Positions 34,827 to 43,661 of a DNA stretch of 60,515 nucleotides are shown in pieces (position 1 is the first letter of the stretch; the number at the start of each line of letters is the position of its first letter). This stretch comes from Clostridiales bacterium (GTDB lineage: Bacteria > Bacillota > Clostridia > Oscillospirales > CAG-272): assembly GCA_021202555.1 (NCBI GenBank), contig JAJQCT010000001.1:1-60515 (forward strand), in the 5' to 3' direction. The position numbers and the translations under genes are program-made. The notes beneath the pieces are model-generated. The model saw only the letters and a program-made list of their open reading frames with translations, did not search any database and was not told the origin of the DNA.

Positions 34827-36851
34827 TTATTCGCCGTTGTCACCGCTGCCTCCATGACGTGCAGCCTCACTGTCAGCAGGCTGTGTGTTTTCAAAATTCC
34901 TGCGCTCCTTTGCTTCAAGCTCCGCAAGATATTTGCGTCTCGATTCGTTTTCCTCCTCGCTGCGGCGTCTCTTTTCGGCAACCATTTCGTCAAGCTCTTC
35001 ATAGGTAATGTCGTCCTTTTCCATTGCTGCGACGAACTGCTCCTCATCCATAATCTCATGCTCGATGAGATATTTCGCTATGAAGTGAAGCTTATCCATG
35101 TTTTCCGTCAGAATACGCTCGGCATCTGCATAAGCGGACTCGACTATATTCTTGATTTCAACGTCGATTAAATGCGCTGTTTCCTCCGAATAGTTGCGTC
35201 CTGATGAGAAATCGCGTCCGAGGAATACCTCATCCCCGTCATGCTCACCGCCGTATACAATAGGACCGAGAGCCTCAGACATACCGTACTTCGTAACCAT
35301 ATTCCTTGCAATCGATGTGGCACGCTGAATGTCGTTTGAAGCGCCCGTCGAAATGTCGCCGAGAATAAGCTGCTCCGCGACACGACCGCCGAGAAGCGTC
35401 GTGATTTCGGCTTTCATGTCGTTCTTTGACTGATATGAGGCATCGTTTTTCGGGAGCGAAAGGGTATATCCGCCCGCGCGCCCGCTCGGTATGATTGAAA
35501 TCTGGTGTACAGGCGTTTCGGGACGAATAAATTTCGTCACAATAGCGTGACCCGTCTCGTGATACGCCGTGAGACGCTTTTCCTTGTCTGTGATGACCTT
35601 TGAATGCTTCGAGGGACCGACGATAACCTTTATCATCGCCTCCTCAATATCGGTCATTCCTATGAGGGATTTGCCCTTGCGGGCTGCAAGAAGAGCCGCT
35701 TCGTTCAAGAGATTTTCAAGGTCGGCTCCCGTAAATCCTACGGTTGTTTTCGCAATCGTCTTAAAATCAACGTCGCCCTCAAACGGCTTTCCGCGCCCGT
35801 GAACCTTGAGAATTTCCTCGCGTCCCTTAACGTCGGGGTAATTGACCGTAATCTGACGGTCGAAGCGTCCCGGACGCAAAAGCGCGGGGTCGAGAATGTC
35901 GGGACGGTTTGTCGCCGCCATTACTATCGTTCCGTCATTTGAGCCGAAGCCGTCCATTTCGACGAGAAGCTGATTGAGCGTCTGCTCGCGCTCATCGTGA
36001 CCGCCGCCGAGACCGGCACCGCGGTGACGTCCCACAGCGTCGATTTCGTCTATGAATATGATGCAGGCGGGATGCTTTTTCGCGCTGTCGAAAAGATCTC
36101 TCACGCGCGATGCGCCGACGCCGACGTACATTTCAACGAAATCAGAGCCTGAAATCGAGTAAAACGGAACGTCAGCCTCTCCCGCAACAGCCTTTGCGAG
36201 AAGAGTTTTTCCTGTACCCGGAGGACCCACCAAAAGCACTCCGTGCGGAATGCGCGCACCGAGCTTATTGAAGTGCGCGGGATTTTTAAGAAATTCCACG
36301 ACCTCGCGCAGCTCCTCTTTTTCCTCTTCCGCTCCCGCGACGTCGCGGAAATGAACCTTCTTTTTGTCGTCGCTCGCAAGCTTTGCGTGACTTTTTCCGA
36401 AATTACCGATTTTCGAGCCTCTCCCGCCCGTCGCCTGATTCATCATATACATCCACGAAACAATAAAGAGGACGATAATGATGAGATAGGGAAGGAAGCT
36501 CACCCACCAAGGAAGCTCCGTCGGCGCGGGGTAATCGTACTGCTGGATTATTCCCGCCTCGTACTGCTCTGCGATAAGCTCCGACAAATCGTAGTAAAAT
36601 ACGCTGAAATCGCGCAGCTCATATGTTACCGGCGTTGATGAAATATCGCCGGAATCAGTGTAGAGATACATTGTCAGCTCATTGTCGCCGTCAATCGTAA
36701 ACGCCGCAACCTTTTCGTCGGTAAAATACGAGACGACCTCGCTGTACGTTAAAGTCTCCTTCGTAGTGCTGCTGAAAAGCGAAGCGGTTGCAAGGATGAT
36801 AAGCGCGATAAGCACAATGTAAAAAATGATAATCTTCAAATTATTCTTCAT
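34827..36851 (-). CDS. ftsH: ATP-dependent zinc metalloprotease FtsH
   Basis: 674 aa membrane-bound AAA protease that degrades misfolded and regulatory membrane proteins. Membrane helices lie at about 7-25 and 117-137 with a small extracytoplasmic domain between. AAA motifs: GPPGTGKT (209-216), [11 protein letters not shown] (264-274) and the second region of homology [21 protein letters not shown]. The zinc site is HETGH (431-435), the usual HExGH. The C-terminus is a charged helix. No clear Shine-Dalgarno precedes the ATG. Gene order tilS-hpt-ftsH is the usual Firmicutes one. Confidence 0.96.
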   Translation of the reverse strand: MKNNLKIIIFYIVLIALIILATASLFSSTTKETLTYSEVVSYFTDEKVAAFTIDGDNELTMYLYTDSGDISSTPVTYELRDFSVFYYDLSELIAEQYEAGIIQQYDYPAPTELPWWVSFLPYLIIIVLFIVSWMYMMNQATGGRGSKIGNFGKSHAKLASDDKKKVHFRDVAGAEEEKEELREVVEFLKNPAHFNKLGARIPHGVLLVGPPGTGKTLLAKAVAGEADVPFYSISGSDFVEMYVGVGASRVRDLFDSAKKHPACIIFIDEIDAVGRHRGAGLGGGHDEREQTLNQLLVEMDGFGSNDGTIVMAATNRPDILDPALLRPGRFDRQITVNYPDVKGREEILKVHGRGKPFEGDVDFKTIAKTTVGFTGADLENLLNEAALLAARKGKSLIGMTDIEEAMIKVIVGPSKHSKVITDKEKRLTAYHETGHAIVTKFIRPETPVHQISIIPSGRAGGYTLSLPKNDASYQSKNDMKAEITTLLGGRVAEQLILGDISTGASNDIQRATSIARNMVTKYGMSEALGPIVYGGEHDGDEVFLGRDFSSGRNYSEETAHLIDVEIKNIVESAYADAERILTENMDKLHFIAKYLIEHEIMDEEQFVAAMEKDDITYEELDEMVAEKRRRSEEENESRRKYLAELEAKERRNFENTQPADSEAARHGGSGDNGE

Positions 36852-36935
36852 TTGTCAGGCAATGACCCCGTTTCGGAAATATTTTTATATGATTTGCAAA
36901 AAAGAAGTTATTGCCGCTCTTTTGCTGTCATTTGT

Positions 36936-36941
36936 ATTATA
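36936..36941 (-). promoter_or_regulatory. Likely -10 box for ftsH
   Basis: TATAAT on the minus strand at 36941-36936, about 85 bases before the ftsH ATG, in the 155-bp gap after hpt. No good -35 box at the right distance was found. Confidence 0.35.
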
Positions 36942-37006
36942 CATTCCGCATATAAACGGAAAGTAAACTGTCGAATCGAAAAGTATATAACAATTTTCTT
37001 TTTTGC

Positions 37007-37567
37007 TTACCTTTTTTCGTAAAGCTCCGGCTTCAGAATCCCCACGTAGGGAAGTGCGCGGTACTTTTCGTCAAAATCAAGCCCGTATCCTATCACAAAC
37101 TCGTCGGGAATTGTAAAGCCGCAGAAATCGGGCAGAAAATCAACCTCGCGCCGTGAGGGCTTGTCGAGCAGAGTACACGTTCTGACAGACGCGGCTCCCT
37201 TTAGCTTTATGTAATCGACAAGATACGAAAGAGTTCGCCCGCTGTCGATTATATCCTCTACAATCAGAACGTCGTTTTCCTCAAGATTCTTTCTGTTCAG
37301 ATCGAGCAGAATCGTGAGATTTTTCGACGAAACCGTCGAACCCCCGTATGACGAAACCTTCATGAAGTCGATTTCGACGGGAATCTCAATCCGCTTCATC
37401 AGCTCCGCCATAAAGACGACCGAACCCTTCAGTATTCCGAGAAGCAAAAGCTTTTTGTCGGATTTCGAGTAATATTCGTCTATTTGTACGGCAATCTCAC
37501 CTACGCGCTTTGATATTTCGTCCTCGGAGATAAGCACCTTCAGAACGTCGTCATGCGTTGACCTCAT
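37007..37567 (-). CDS. hpt: Hypoxanthine phosphoribosyltransferase
   Basis: 186 aa purine-salvage enzyme converting hypoxanthine (and often guanine) with PRPP to IMP/GMP. The PRPP loop is VLIVEDIIDSGRTLSYL (about 98-114), the flexible loop has KVSSYGGSTVSSK, and the base-binding end is VIGYGLDFDEKYRALPYVGIL. Length is normal. Its ATG overlaps the tilS stop by four bases, so the two are translationally coupled. Confidence 0.95.
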   Translation of the reverse strand: MRSTHDDVLKVLISEDEISKRVGEIAVQIDEYYSKSDKKLLLLGILKGSVVFMAELMKRIEIPVEIDFMKVSSYGGSTVSSKNLTILLDLNRKNLEENDVLIVEDIIDSGRTLSYLVDYIKLKGAASVRTCTLLDKPSRREVDFLPDFCGFTIPDEFVIGYGLDFDEKYRALPYVGILKPELYEKR

Positions 37568-39027
37568 AAATCCTCCTCATCAGGGCGCGCACAGCACGCG
37601 CAGTAAATGTGAATCGAGCCGCGCTCGCTCGCTTCCGCGCCGTCGCGCACGCCGATATTCGGTATCCAGAGTATTCCGTTGTCGTCGCAGAATACGGGAA
37701 TGAGCGCGCGCAGGTCGATGGGAATTTTATTCTCGCAGTAAAGCTTTTTCGTGAGCCTTGACATCCCGCGAAGATAAATTTTGTCTCCCGCCTCTCGATT
37801 CTTTATATAAAGCTTACCGCATATTTTATCAGGCAAAAACCTTTTGTGTATAAATATTCTGTAAATATTTTTATACTTAAGCTCAAATTCCTCGTCGGGA
37901 AGGTGTGACAGGAGGATTTTCGCCCCGATTTCGGGTACGTCGTATTCTCCGAAATCAAGTCTGATCTTGTAATCGGGAAAGTATTCGTATTTCTGAAGAT
38001 ATTCGTCCTCGCTCATGAAAAAGAAGCTGTCGCCGTCAACCGCGGCGCATATTTTGTGCGGAAGCGAGATGCGCGTGTGCATACTGCCGCCCCTTATAAG
38101 CCTCGACACCGCCGTTATGTGAGTGTAATCGAGCGCGTTATGCACTCGTATATCCGATATCCCTAAGGCTGCGGCGCAGTTTTTGTACATACGGCAGAGA
38201 ATGCGCGAAAGCATTGCATTCGGCTGCTCCGCGAGAAGCGCGCGTTCGCAGCGATAATTTATGCCGTTTTCCGCAACGAACGCAGCCGCTCTGCTGTGAA
38301 TGTAGGCGTCGTCGCTTCGAAGCGACGTGCAGAGTCTCGACACCGCCATTTCCGGCTGCGGGTTGATTTTCGCGAAACGCGGAATCAGCTCGTTTCTTAT
38401 ATAATTTCGTGTGTAATCGTTGCTTGCGTTTGTCGCGTCGGTGACGTAGGGAATGTCGTTTGCTATGCAGTATCCGATAATTTCGCTCTTTGTGCAGTAA
38501 ATGAGAGGACGTATTATAAATTCGCCCCTCACGGGGGGAATCCCCGCAAAGCCATGCGTTCCAGCGCCGCGCAGCATATTGAATATCACCGTCTCCATGT
38601 TGTCCTCGGCGTGATGCGCAAGCGCGACATAAGAAAGGTCATCGCGCTCTTCGAGCTTTTTGCGGAAAAGGGAATATCTCACCATTCTTCCCGCCTCCTC
38701 AAGACCCTTACCCTCGCGCCTTGCAACCTCGCCAACGTCAACCCGTTCCGAGAAAAACTCAACTTTTATGTTTTTGCTAATTGCGAGTTATAATTGTTAT
38801 TAGTTGTCGGCAGCGTCCCCACGGAGCATATGATTTACGTGAAAGGCGGCGATTTTTACGTCTTTTTGCTCCTTTTCGTATTTTGAAAGAAAGTAGAGCA
38901 GCGCGCTCGAATCGGCTCCTCCCGAATATCCGACGAGAATGCCCTTCATGCGAGGCGACATCCCGAAATCGTTTATCGCCTGCCTTATTTTCTGCTCAAC
39001 CATTTGAATTATTCCGTTTTTGTCCAC
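37564..39027 (-). pseudogene. tilS: tRNA(Ile)-lysidine synthetase TilS, interrupted by in-frame stops
   Basis: TilS makes lysidine at position 34 of tRNA-Ile(CAU) and is normally essential. The first part (39027-38803) has the PP-loop GVSGGADSSALLY-like LVGYSGGADSSALLYFL and FHVNHMLRGD. The rest (from 38787 down) resumes as KVEFFSERVDVGEVARREGKGLEEAGRMVRYSLF in the same frame and keeps ALAHHAEDNMETVIFNMLRGAG, IIRPLIYCTKSEI and the C-terminal domains. Between them codons 76, 77 and 80 are TAA. Reading the +1 frame there removes the stops and gives NNNYNSQLA, and one extra A in the A5 run would restore frame. Two compensating indels or sequence errors therefore look likelier than a dead gene. 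Start is GTG behind GAGGTGA. Confidence 0.8.
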
Positions 39028-39126
39028 TTCATCACCTCACAGTGCTTTAGCTCCCGCAAAATTGCGGCACGAATCCTCGTCTCGCCGCGCAGTCTGTCAT
39101 TACATCATAAATTGAACACTGCACCG

Positions 39127-39153
39127 TGAATATTGCGCGCGACGCAATATTCA
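39127..39153 (-). repeat. Hairpin B of promoter-hairpin module II
   Basis: TGAATATTGCG and CGCAATATTCA make a perfect 11-bp stem with a 5-nt loop. On the minus strand it follows hairpin A of module II and lies in the tilS leader. Confidence 0.75.
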
Positions 39154-39159
39154 TCTAAC

Positions 39160-39223
39160 TTGATTGACGAAGCTGTGCTTCGTCTATCAATATTATTATA
39201 CCATATCGAGCGCAAAACCGCAA
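39160..39223 (-). repeat. Promoter-hairpin module II (promoter plus hairpin A), tilS side
   Basis: Minus strand: TTGCGG (39223-39218), 17-nt spacer ending in TATGG, TATAAT (39200-39195), then a stem GACGAAGC/GCTTCGTC (with one T/T mismatch TTGAT/ATCAA extends it) and loop ACA at 39190-39160. It matches module I in layout, promoter bases and loop but not in stem sequence. It is the best promoter for tilS. Confidence 0.75.
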
Positions 39224-39261
39224 ATATTCGATTTGAATCATAGATTAAAATCGAATATTTG
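39221..39261 (-). repeat. Hairpin B of promoter-hairpin module I
   Basis: CAAATATTCGATTT (39221-39234) and AAATCGAATATTTG (39248-39261) form a perfect 14-bp AT-rich stem with a 13-nt loop. Its left arm overlaps the -35 box of module II. Confidence 0.75.
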
Positions 39262-39267
39262 ACAGAC

Positions 39268-39331
39268 TTGAGAAACGGTCTGTGACCGCTTCTCAACGTC
39301 TTATTATACCATATTTGTCGCGAAACTGCAA
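39268..39331 (-). repeat. Promoter-hairpin module I (promoter plus hairpin A)
   Basis: Minus strand: TTGCAG (39330-39325), 17-nt spacer ending in TATGG, TATAAT (39307-39302), then TTGAGAA-x-CGGTC/GACCG-x-TTCTCAA with loop ACA (39296-39268). Together with hairpin B it forms a unit repeated as module II about 107 bp downstream. Confidence 0.75.
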
Positions 39332-39379
39332 GCATCGTAGCGCAGCCCGGACTTTCATAATGTCTTAACATTTTGCGAC

Positions 39380-39408
39380 TTGATTTATAACCCGCAATGT
39401 GGTAATAT
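39380..39408 (+). promoter_or_regulatory. Probable promoter of the pth-mfd operon
   Basis: TTGATT at 39380-39385, 17-nt spacer ending in TGG, TAATAT at 39403-39408. TTGAGAAGC follows 7 bases later, echoing the start of hairpin A of module I on the other strand. Confidence 0.55.
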
Positions 39409-39481
39409 AGTAAGTTGAGAAGCAAAGCCGCGCCGGCTGTGGCGGATGGTGCGGCAATCGATTATTTCCTCGGGGGTTAAT

Positions 39482-40111
39482 GTGAGCATTTTTGATATAT
39501 TCGACGGGCTGAAAAAGGAAAGGGAAGCGACAGCAGCCGAGCCGATTACGTTTATTGCGGCGGGACTTGGAAATCCCGAGGAGCGCTATTTGCGCACACG
39601 TCATAATGTGGGCTTTCAGTTCATGGACTATTTTTCGGAAAAGCACGGATTTAAGATTGACCGCGCGAAATTTCATTCTCTTACGGGGGATTTTACGGTC
39701 GGGGGCGTGAGAGTGCTTTTCATGAAGCCCGAGACATATATGAACAGCTCGGGAACTGCGATTCGCGAGGCTGCTGATTTTTATAAAATCCCGCCCGAAC
39801 GTGTGCTTGTAATTCACGACGACATTTCACTTCCGACAGGGAAGCTCAGAATCCGCAAAAAGGGAAGCGACGGCGGGCACAACGGGCTGAAAAGCATAAT
39901 TTATCAGCTTGGCTCCGATGCGTTCCCGAGAATCAAAATCGGCGTCGGCGCAAAGCCCTCTCCCGAATGGGATCTTGCCGACTGGGTGCTTTCAAATTTC
40001 TCGGAGGGCGACGAGAAATTGATATTCGATGCGCTCTCCCGCGCCTCGGAGGCGCTGCCGCTTATCGTTTCGGGAGATGCGGACGCGGCACAGAACAAAT
40101 ACGGCAGCTGA
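39482..40111 (+). CDS. pth: Peptidyl-tRNA hydrolase
   Basis: 209 aa. It frees tRNA from stalled peptidyl-tRNA. Family motifs: AAGLGNPEERYLRTRHNVGFQFMD (catalytic His in RHNVGF), FMKPETYMNSSG and VLVIHDDISLPTGKLRIRKKGSDGGHNGLKSI. The N-terminus has about 22 extra residues before the core. GTG at 39482 behind GGGGG is chosen; an ATG at 39446 is in frame but has no ribosome site. pth-mfd-foldase is a conserved Firmicutes order. Confidence 0.93.
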   Translation: MSIFDIFDGLKKEREATAAEPITFIAAGLGNPEERYLRTRHNVGFQFMDYFSEKHGFKIDRAKFHSLTGDFTVGGVRVLFMKPETYMNSSGTAIREAADFYKIPPERVLVIHDDISLPTGKLRIRKKGSDGGHNGLKSIIYQLGSDAFPRIKIGVGAKPSPEWDLADWVLSNFSEGDEKLIFDALSRASEALPLIVSGDADAAQNKYGS

Positions 40112-40122
40112 CGGAAATTTTT

Positions 40123-43100
40123 ATGATAAGTACTGATTTCAGGCGGGAGGCGCTTGCAGCCGAACGCGAATATTCATATTTCCGCGACACGCTCAAAGGA
40201 CAGCTCACAGCGAAAAATCCTCATCCGACGGCAGTCACCGGACTTTCGGGCGGTGCCGCTTACGCATTTTTCGACGCGGTTATATCAGACGTAAATTCCC
40301 TCGGCTTCGGTGCGCTTATCATATCGCACGACGAGGGTGAATGCGCGCGGATTATAAGCTATCTTTCGGCTGCGGGAAAAAAAGCGGTCTATTTTCCCTA
40401 TAAGGAGCCTATGTATCACGCCGTGACGTCCTCTCACGAGGCGGAAATGATACGAATCGCGGCGCTTGACGAATTATTGAGGGATGAGACGCTTACCGTC
40501 GTGACAACGCCGGACGCGGCGCTCGAATATACGATTTCGGAGGATGAGCTTGCAGTGCGCTCGACGGAGCTGTCTCTCGGCGCCGAGATTACGCACGAGG
40601 CGCTTGCGGCAAGGCTTGTGACTGCGGGATATTCAAGGACAGACGCTGTCGGCGGAGTAGGTCACTTTGCCGTGAGAGGCGATATATTTGACATTTATAC
40701 CTACCCCGACCGCCCGATCAGAATCGAATTTTTCGGCGACGAAATTGACAGAATCGCTCTTTTCGACACGGAGACGGGACGCGCGGTTGAGCAGATGGAG
40801 GTCGTGAGGATTCTCCCCGTCCGTGAGCTTTATGCCGATGCCGCCGCGCGGGAGCGCATATCCGAGGCTGCAAGTCGCCTTGCATCCTCTGCAAAAAAAG
40901 ATTCTGCGCGCGCCGCGCTTCACTCCGAGGCGGAGGCGGCAGAAGCAGGTCTGCCGCTGCCGTTTGCAGATAAATATTCCGCGCTTATAAGAAAATCGGG
41001 CAAGTGCCTTTTTGACTTTATGAAATCCCGCCGCGCCGTTATAATGACGGAGTACGGGAATATAAAAAAGCGTCTTGAGGCTTACATTTCACGGCTTGAT
41101 GACGATATAAAATATTTAATCACGGAAGGACTTATATCAAAGGAGCTTGCGGATTTTTCGCTGCGCGAGGACAAGTTCGAGCTTTTTGCAGGGAAAAACG
41201 CCGTGATTTATCAAAACGTATTCTCGACGGTCGGTCTGTCGGGAATGAAATTGGCGGGTGTTTACGGCTTTACCTGCCGGCGCGGCGTCAGCTATAACGG
41301 GAGCATATCGCTTCTTTCGGACGATATTTCGAGCTTTGTCCGCGCGGGCTACAGAATCGCCGTCATGACTGCGGGCGAGGCTGCTGCGAGTGTGACGTGC
41401 GAATCCCTTATTGACAGCGGTATTCCCGCCGTGACAAAAAGCGAGCTTTCTCCGTCGGAAATGGAGCCGTCGGTCGTATATGTGGTATGGGGTGAGGACT
41501 GTGCCGACGGATTCGAGCTGCCGCTTCAGAAATTTGCGCTTCTTTCGTTTACAAAATCCGCAAAAAAGCCTCGCGCACGCAAAATCCGCGACAAGCGCGA
41601 GGCGAGCAAGACGCGGGAAATCCTTTCGTATAATGAAATAAAGCCGGGCGATTACGTCGTTCACGCATCGTATGGAATCGGACAGTACATGGGGCTTGAG
41701 ACGCTTACATCGGAGGGCGTGTCGCGCGATTACGTGAAAATCCGCTACGCTGGCTCAGACCTGCTCTTTCTGCCGACAGACGCACTCGATTTGCTCTCAA
41801 AATATATAGGCTCACACTCCGAGGACGGCACTGTTAAGCTCTCAAAAATGGGCGGCGCCGAATGGTCGCGCGCAAAGTCCCGCGCGAAGGCGGCGGCTCG
41901 CGATATGGCGGAGGAGCTTATCGCACTTTATGCACAGCGCCAGCGGACAAAGGGATTCGCCTTTCCTGCCGACGATGAATATCAGGCGGGATTCGAGGAT
42001 GCGTTTGAATATGAGGAAACGCCGTCTCAGAAGGCGGCGGCAAATGAAATCAAGCGTGATATGGAAAAACCGTACCCGATGGACAGGCTGCTTTGCGGAG
42101 ACGTGGGATTCGGCAAGACTGAGGTTGCGCTTCGCGCGGCGTTTAAGGCGATTTTAGCGGGCAAGCAGGTGGCGTTTCTGGTGCCGACGACGATTCTCGC
42201 ATACCAGCATTTCGGCACCGCGTCTGCGCGCTTTCGTCCCTATCCGATGACGGTTGAAATGATTTCGCGGCTTCGCTCAAAGGATAAGCAGGATGAAATT
42301 CTGCGTCGGCTGCGCCGCGGGGAAATCGACCTTCTGATAGGCACTCACAGGCTCATATCGCAGGACGTGCAGTTCCGCGATCTCGGGCTTCTGATTATCG
42401 ACGAGGAGCAGCGCTTCGGCGTCGCGCAGAAGGAAAAGCTGAAGCAGCTTTCAGTCGGAGTTGACGTTCTGACGCTGACGGCGACGCCGATTCCGAGAAC
42501 GCTCAATATGGCGATGAACGGAATCAAGGATATGTCGCTGCTTGAGGATGCGCCCGGAAATCGCCTTCCCGTCGAAACATACGTGACGGAATTTGACGAG
42601 GATATAATAAACGAAGCTATAAGGCGCGAGCTGCGCCGCGGCGGTCAGGTTTTTTATCTGCACAACAGAATAGATTCGATTTACACCGTCGCCGCCTCGC
42701 TCAATGAAGCCTTTCCGGACGCGAGGGTCACGGTCGCTCACGGACAGATGGAAAAGGACACAATTGAGGACATATGGCAGTCGCTCGTTGACGGGGAGAC
42801 GGATATTCTCGTATGTACGATGATAATTGAGGCGGGAATCGACGTGCCGAACGCGAACACGCTCATCATTGAGGACGCGGACAGATTCGGACTTTCGCAG
42901 CTTCATCAGATTCGCGGACGTGTCGGACGCTCGGAGAGGCGAGCATATGCGTATTTTACGTACAGACGGGGAAAATCCCTCACCGAAATAGGCGCAAAGC
43001 GCCTTTCGGCTATCCGCGAATACGCGGAGTTCGGCGCGGGATTCAGAATCGCGCTTCGCGATATGGAGCTTCGCGGCGCGGGAAATCTTCTCGGTGCGGA

Positions 43101-43647
43101 GCAGCACGGTCATCTTGACGCGGTCGGGTATGATTTATATATCAAGCTGCTTGAGGAGGCTGTAATCGAGGAGCGCGGAGGAAAAGCGCCCGAGCCTCCT
43201 GCCGAATGCAAAATCAATATTGCCGCCGACGCGCTCTTGCCCGCAACATACGTAAGCTCCGGCATCGAGCGAATCGAGCTTTATAAAAAAATCGCCCGAA
43301 TCGAAACGAAGGAGGACGAGGACGACATCGCCGACGAGCTGACTGACAAATACGGCACTCCCCCGAAGGCGGTCGAAAATCTTCTGAAGATTGCTTATCT
43401 TCGCGCAGTTTCAAAAAAATGCGGAATTTTGTCGATTGACGAGCGCTCGGGAAAGCTCAATATCAAACCAAAGGATATTTCATACGGCGCGTGGAGCGAG
43501 CTTGACGAATGCTGCCGCGGTATGGGCTCGCGTCTGCGCGTTATTTCGGCGGCGACCCCGTATCTTGAGGTGACGGTCGGTCACAGAGTGACGCCGCTCG
43601 AAGCCGCGCTCAGGTTCGTCGGCGTATATTCGACTCACAGGGAATGA
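40123..43647 (+). CDS. mfd: Transcription-repair coupling factor Mfd
   Basis: 1174 aa SF2 translocase that removes RNA polymerase stalled at DNA damage and recruits UvrA. The UvrB-like N-terminal part has FAVRGDIFDIYTYPDRPIRIEFFGDEID; the RNA-polymerase-interacting domain starts KPGDYVVHASYGIGQYMGLE (near 507-526). The helicase motifs are LLCGDVGFGKTEVALRAAF (near 660-678), LIIDEEQRFGV (DEEQ box), LTATPIPRTLNMAM and LHQIRGRVGRSERRAYAY. The TRCF C-terminal domain is present. ATG 40123 lies 11 bases after the pth stop. Confidence 0.96.
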   Translation: MISTDFRREALAAEREYSYFRDTLKGQLTAKNPHPTAVTGLSGGAAYAFFDAVISDVNSLGFGALIISHDEGECARIISYLSAAGKKAVYFPYKEPMYHAVTSSHEAEMIRIAALDELLRDETLTVVTTPDAALEYTISEDELAVRSTELSLGAEITHEALAARLVTAGYSRTDAVGGVGHFAVRGDIFDIYTYPDRPIRIEFFGDEIDRIALFDTETGRAVEQMEVVRILPVRELYADAAARERISEAASRLASSAKKDSARAALHSEAEAAEAGLPLPFADKYSALIRKSGKCLFDFMKSRRAVIMTEYGNIKKRLEAYISRLDDDIKYLITEGLISKELADFSLREDKFELFAGKNAVIYQNVFSTVGLSGMKLAGVYGFTCRRGVSYNGSISLLSDDISSFVRAGYRIAVMTAGEAAASVTCESLIDSGIPAVTKSELSPSEMEPSVVYVVWGEDCADGFELPLQKFALLSFTKSAKKPRARKIRDKREASKTREILSYNEIKPGDYVVHASYGIGQYMGLETLTSEGVSRDYVKIRYAGSDLLFLPTDALDLLSKYIGSHSEDGTVKLSKMGGAEWSRAKSRAKAAARDMAEELIALYAQRQRTKGFAFPADDEYQAGFEDAFEYEETPSQKAAANEIKRDMEKPYPMDRLLCGDVGFGKTEVALRAAFKAILAGKQVAFLVPTTILAYQHFGTASARFRPYPMTVEMISRLRSKDKQDEILRRLRRGEIDLLIGTHRLISQDVQFRDLGLLIIDEEQRFGVAQKEKLKQLSVGVDVLTLTATPIPRTLNMAMNGIKDMSLLEDAPGNRLPVETYVTEFDEDIINEAIRRELRRGGQVFYLHNRIDSIYTVAASLNEAFPDARVTVAHGQMEKDTIEDIWQSLVDGETDILVCTMIIEAGIDVPNANTLIIEDADRFGLSQLHQIRGRVGRSERRAYAYFTYRRGKSLTEIGAKRLSAIREYAEFGAGFRIALRDMELRGAGNLLGAEQHGHLDAVGYDLYIKLLEEAVIEERGGKAPEPPAECKINIAADALLPATYVSSGIERIELYKKIARIETKEDEDDIADELTDKYGTPPKAVENLLKIAYLRAVSKKCGILSIDERSGKLNIKPKDISYGAWSELDECCRGMGSRLRVISAATPYLEVTVGHRVTPLEAALRFVGVYSTHRE

Positions 43648-43661
43648 AGGAGGAGAGATTT

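Larger units (their letters stand above)
39028..39481. other. Structured intergenic region between tilS and pth
   Basis: The 454-bp gap between the divergent genes holds no gene. It contains the two minus-strand promoter-hairpin modules, a plus-strand promoter for pth at 39380-39408 with a similar TGG-plus-AT-rich -10 followed by TTGAGAAGC, and a roughly 100-bp tilS leader (39028-39126) without clear structure. Confidence 0.7.

Noticed and set aside
38770-38805. Programmed double frameshift in tilS
   Set aside because: It would need a +1 and then a -1 shift within about 35 bases with only a weak A-rich slip site and no clear stimulator; errors or mutation are simpler. Kept only as an option in the findings.
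39115-39345. CRISPR array
   Set aside because: Only two imperfect units with promoters and differing stems; no constant direct repeat with unique spacers and no cas genes.
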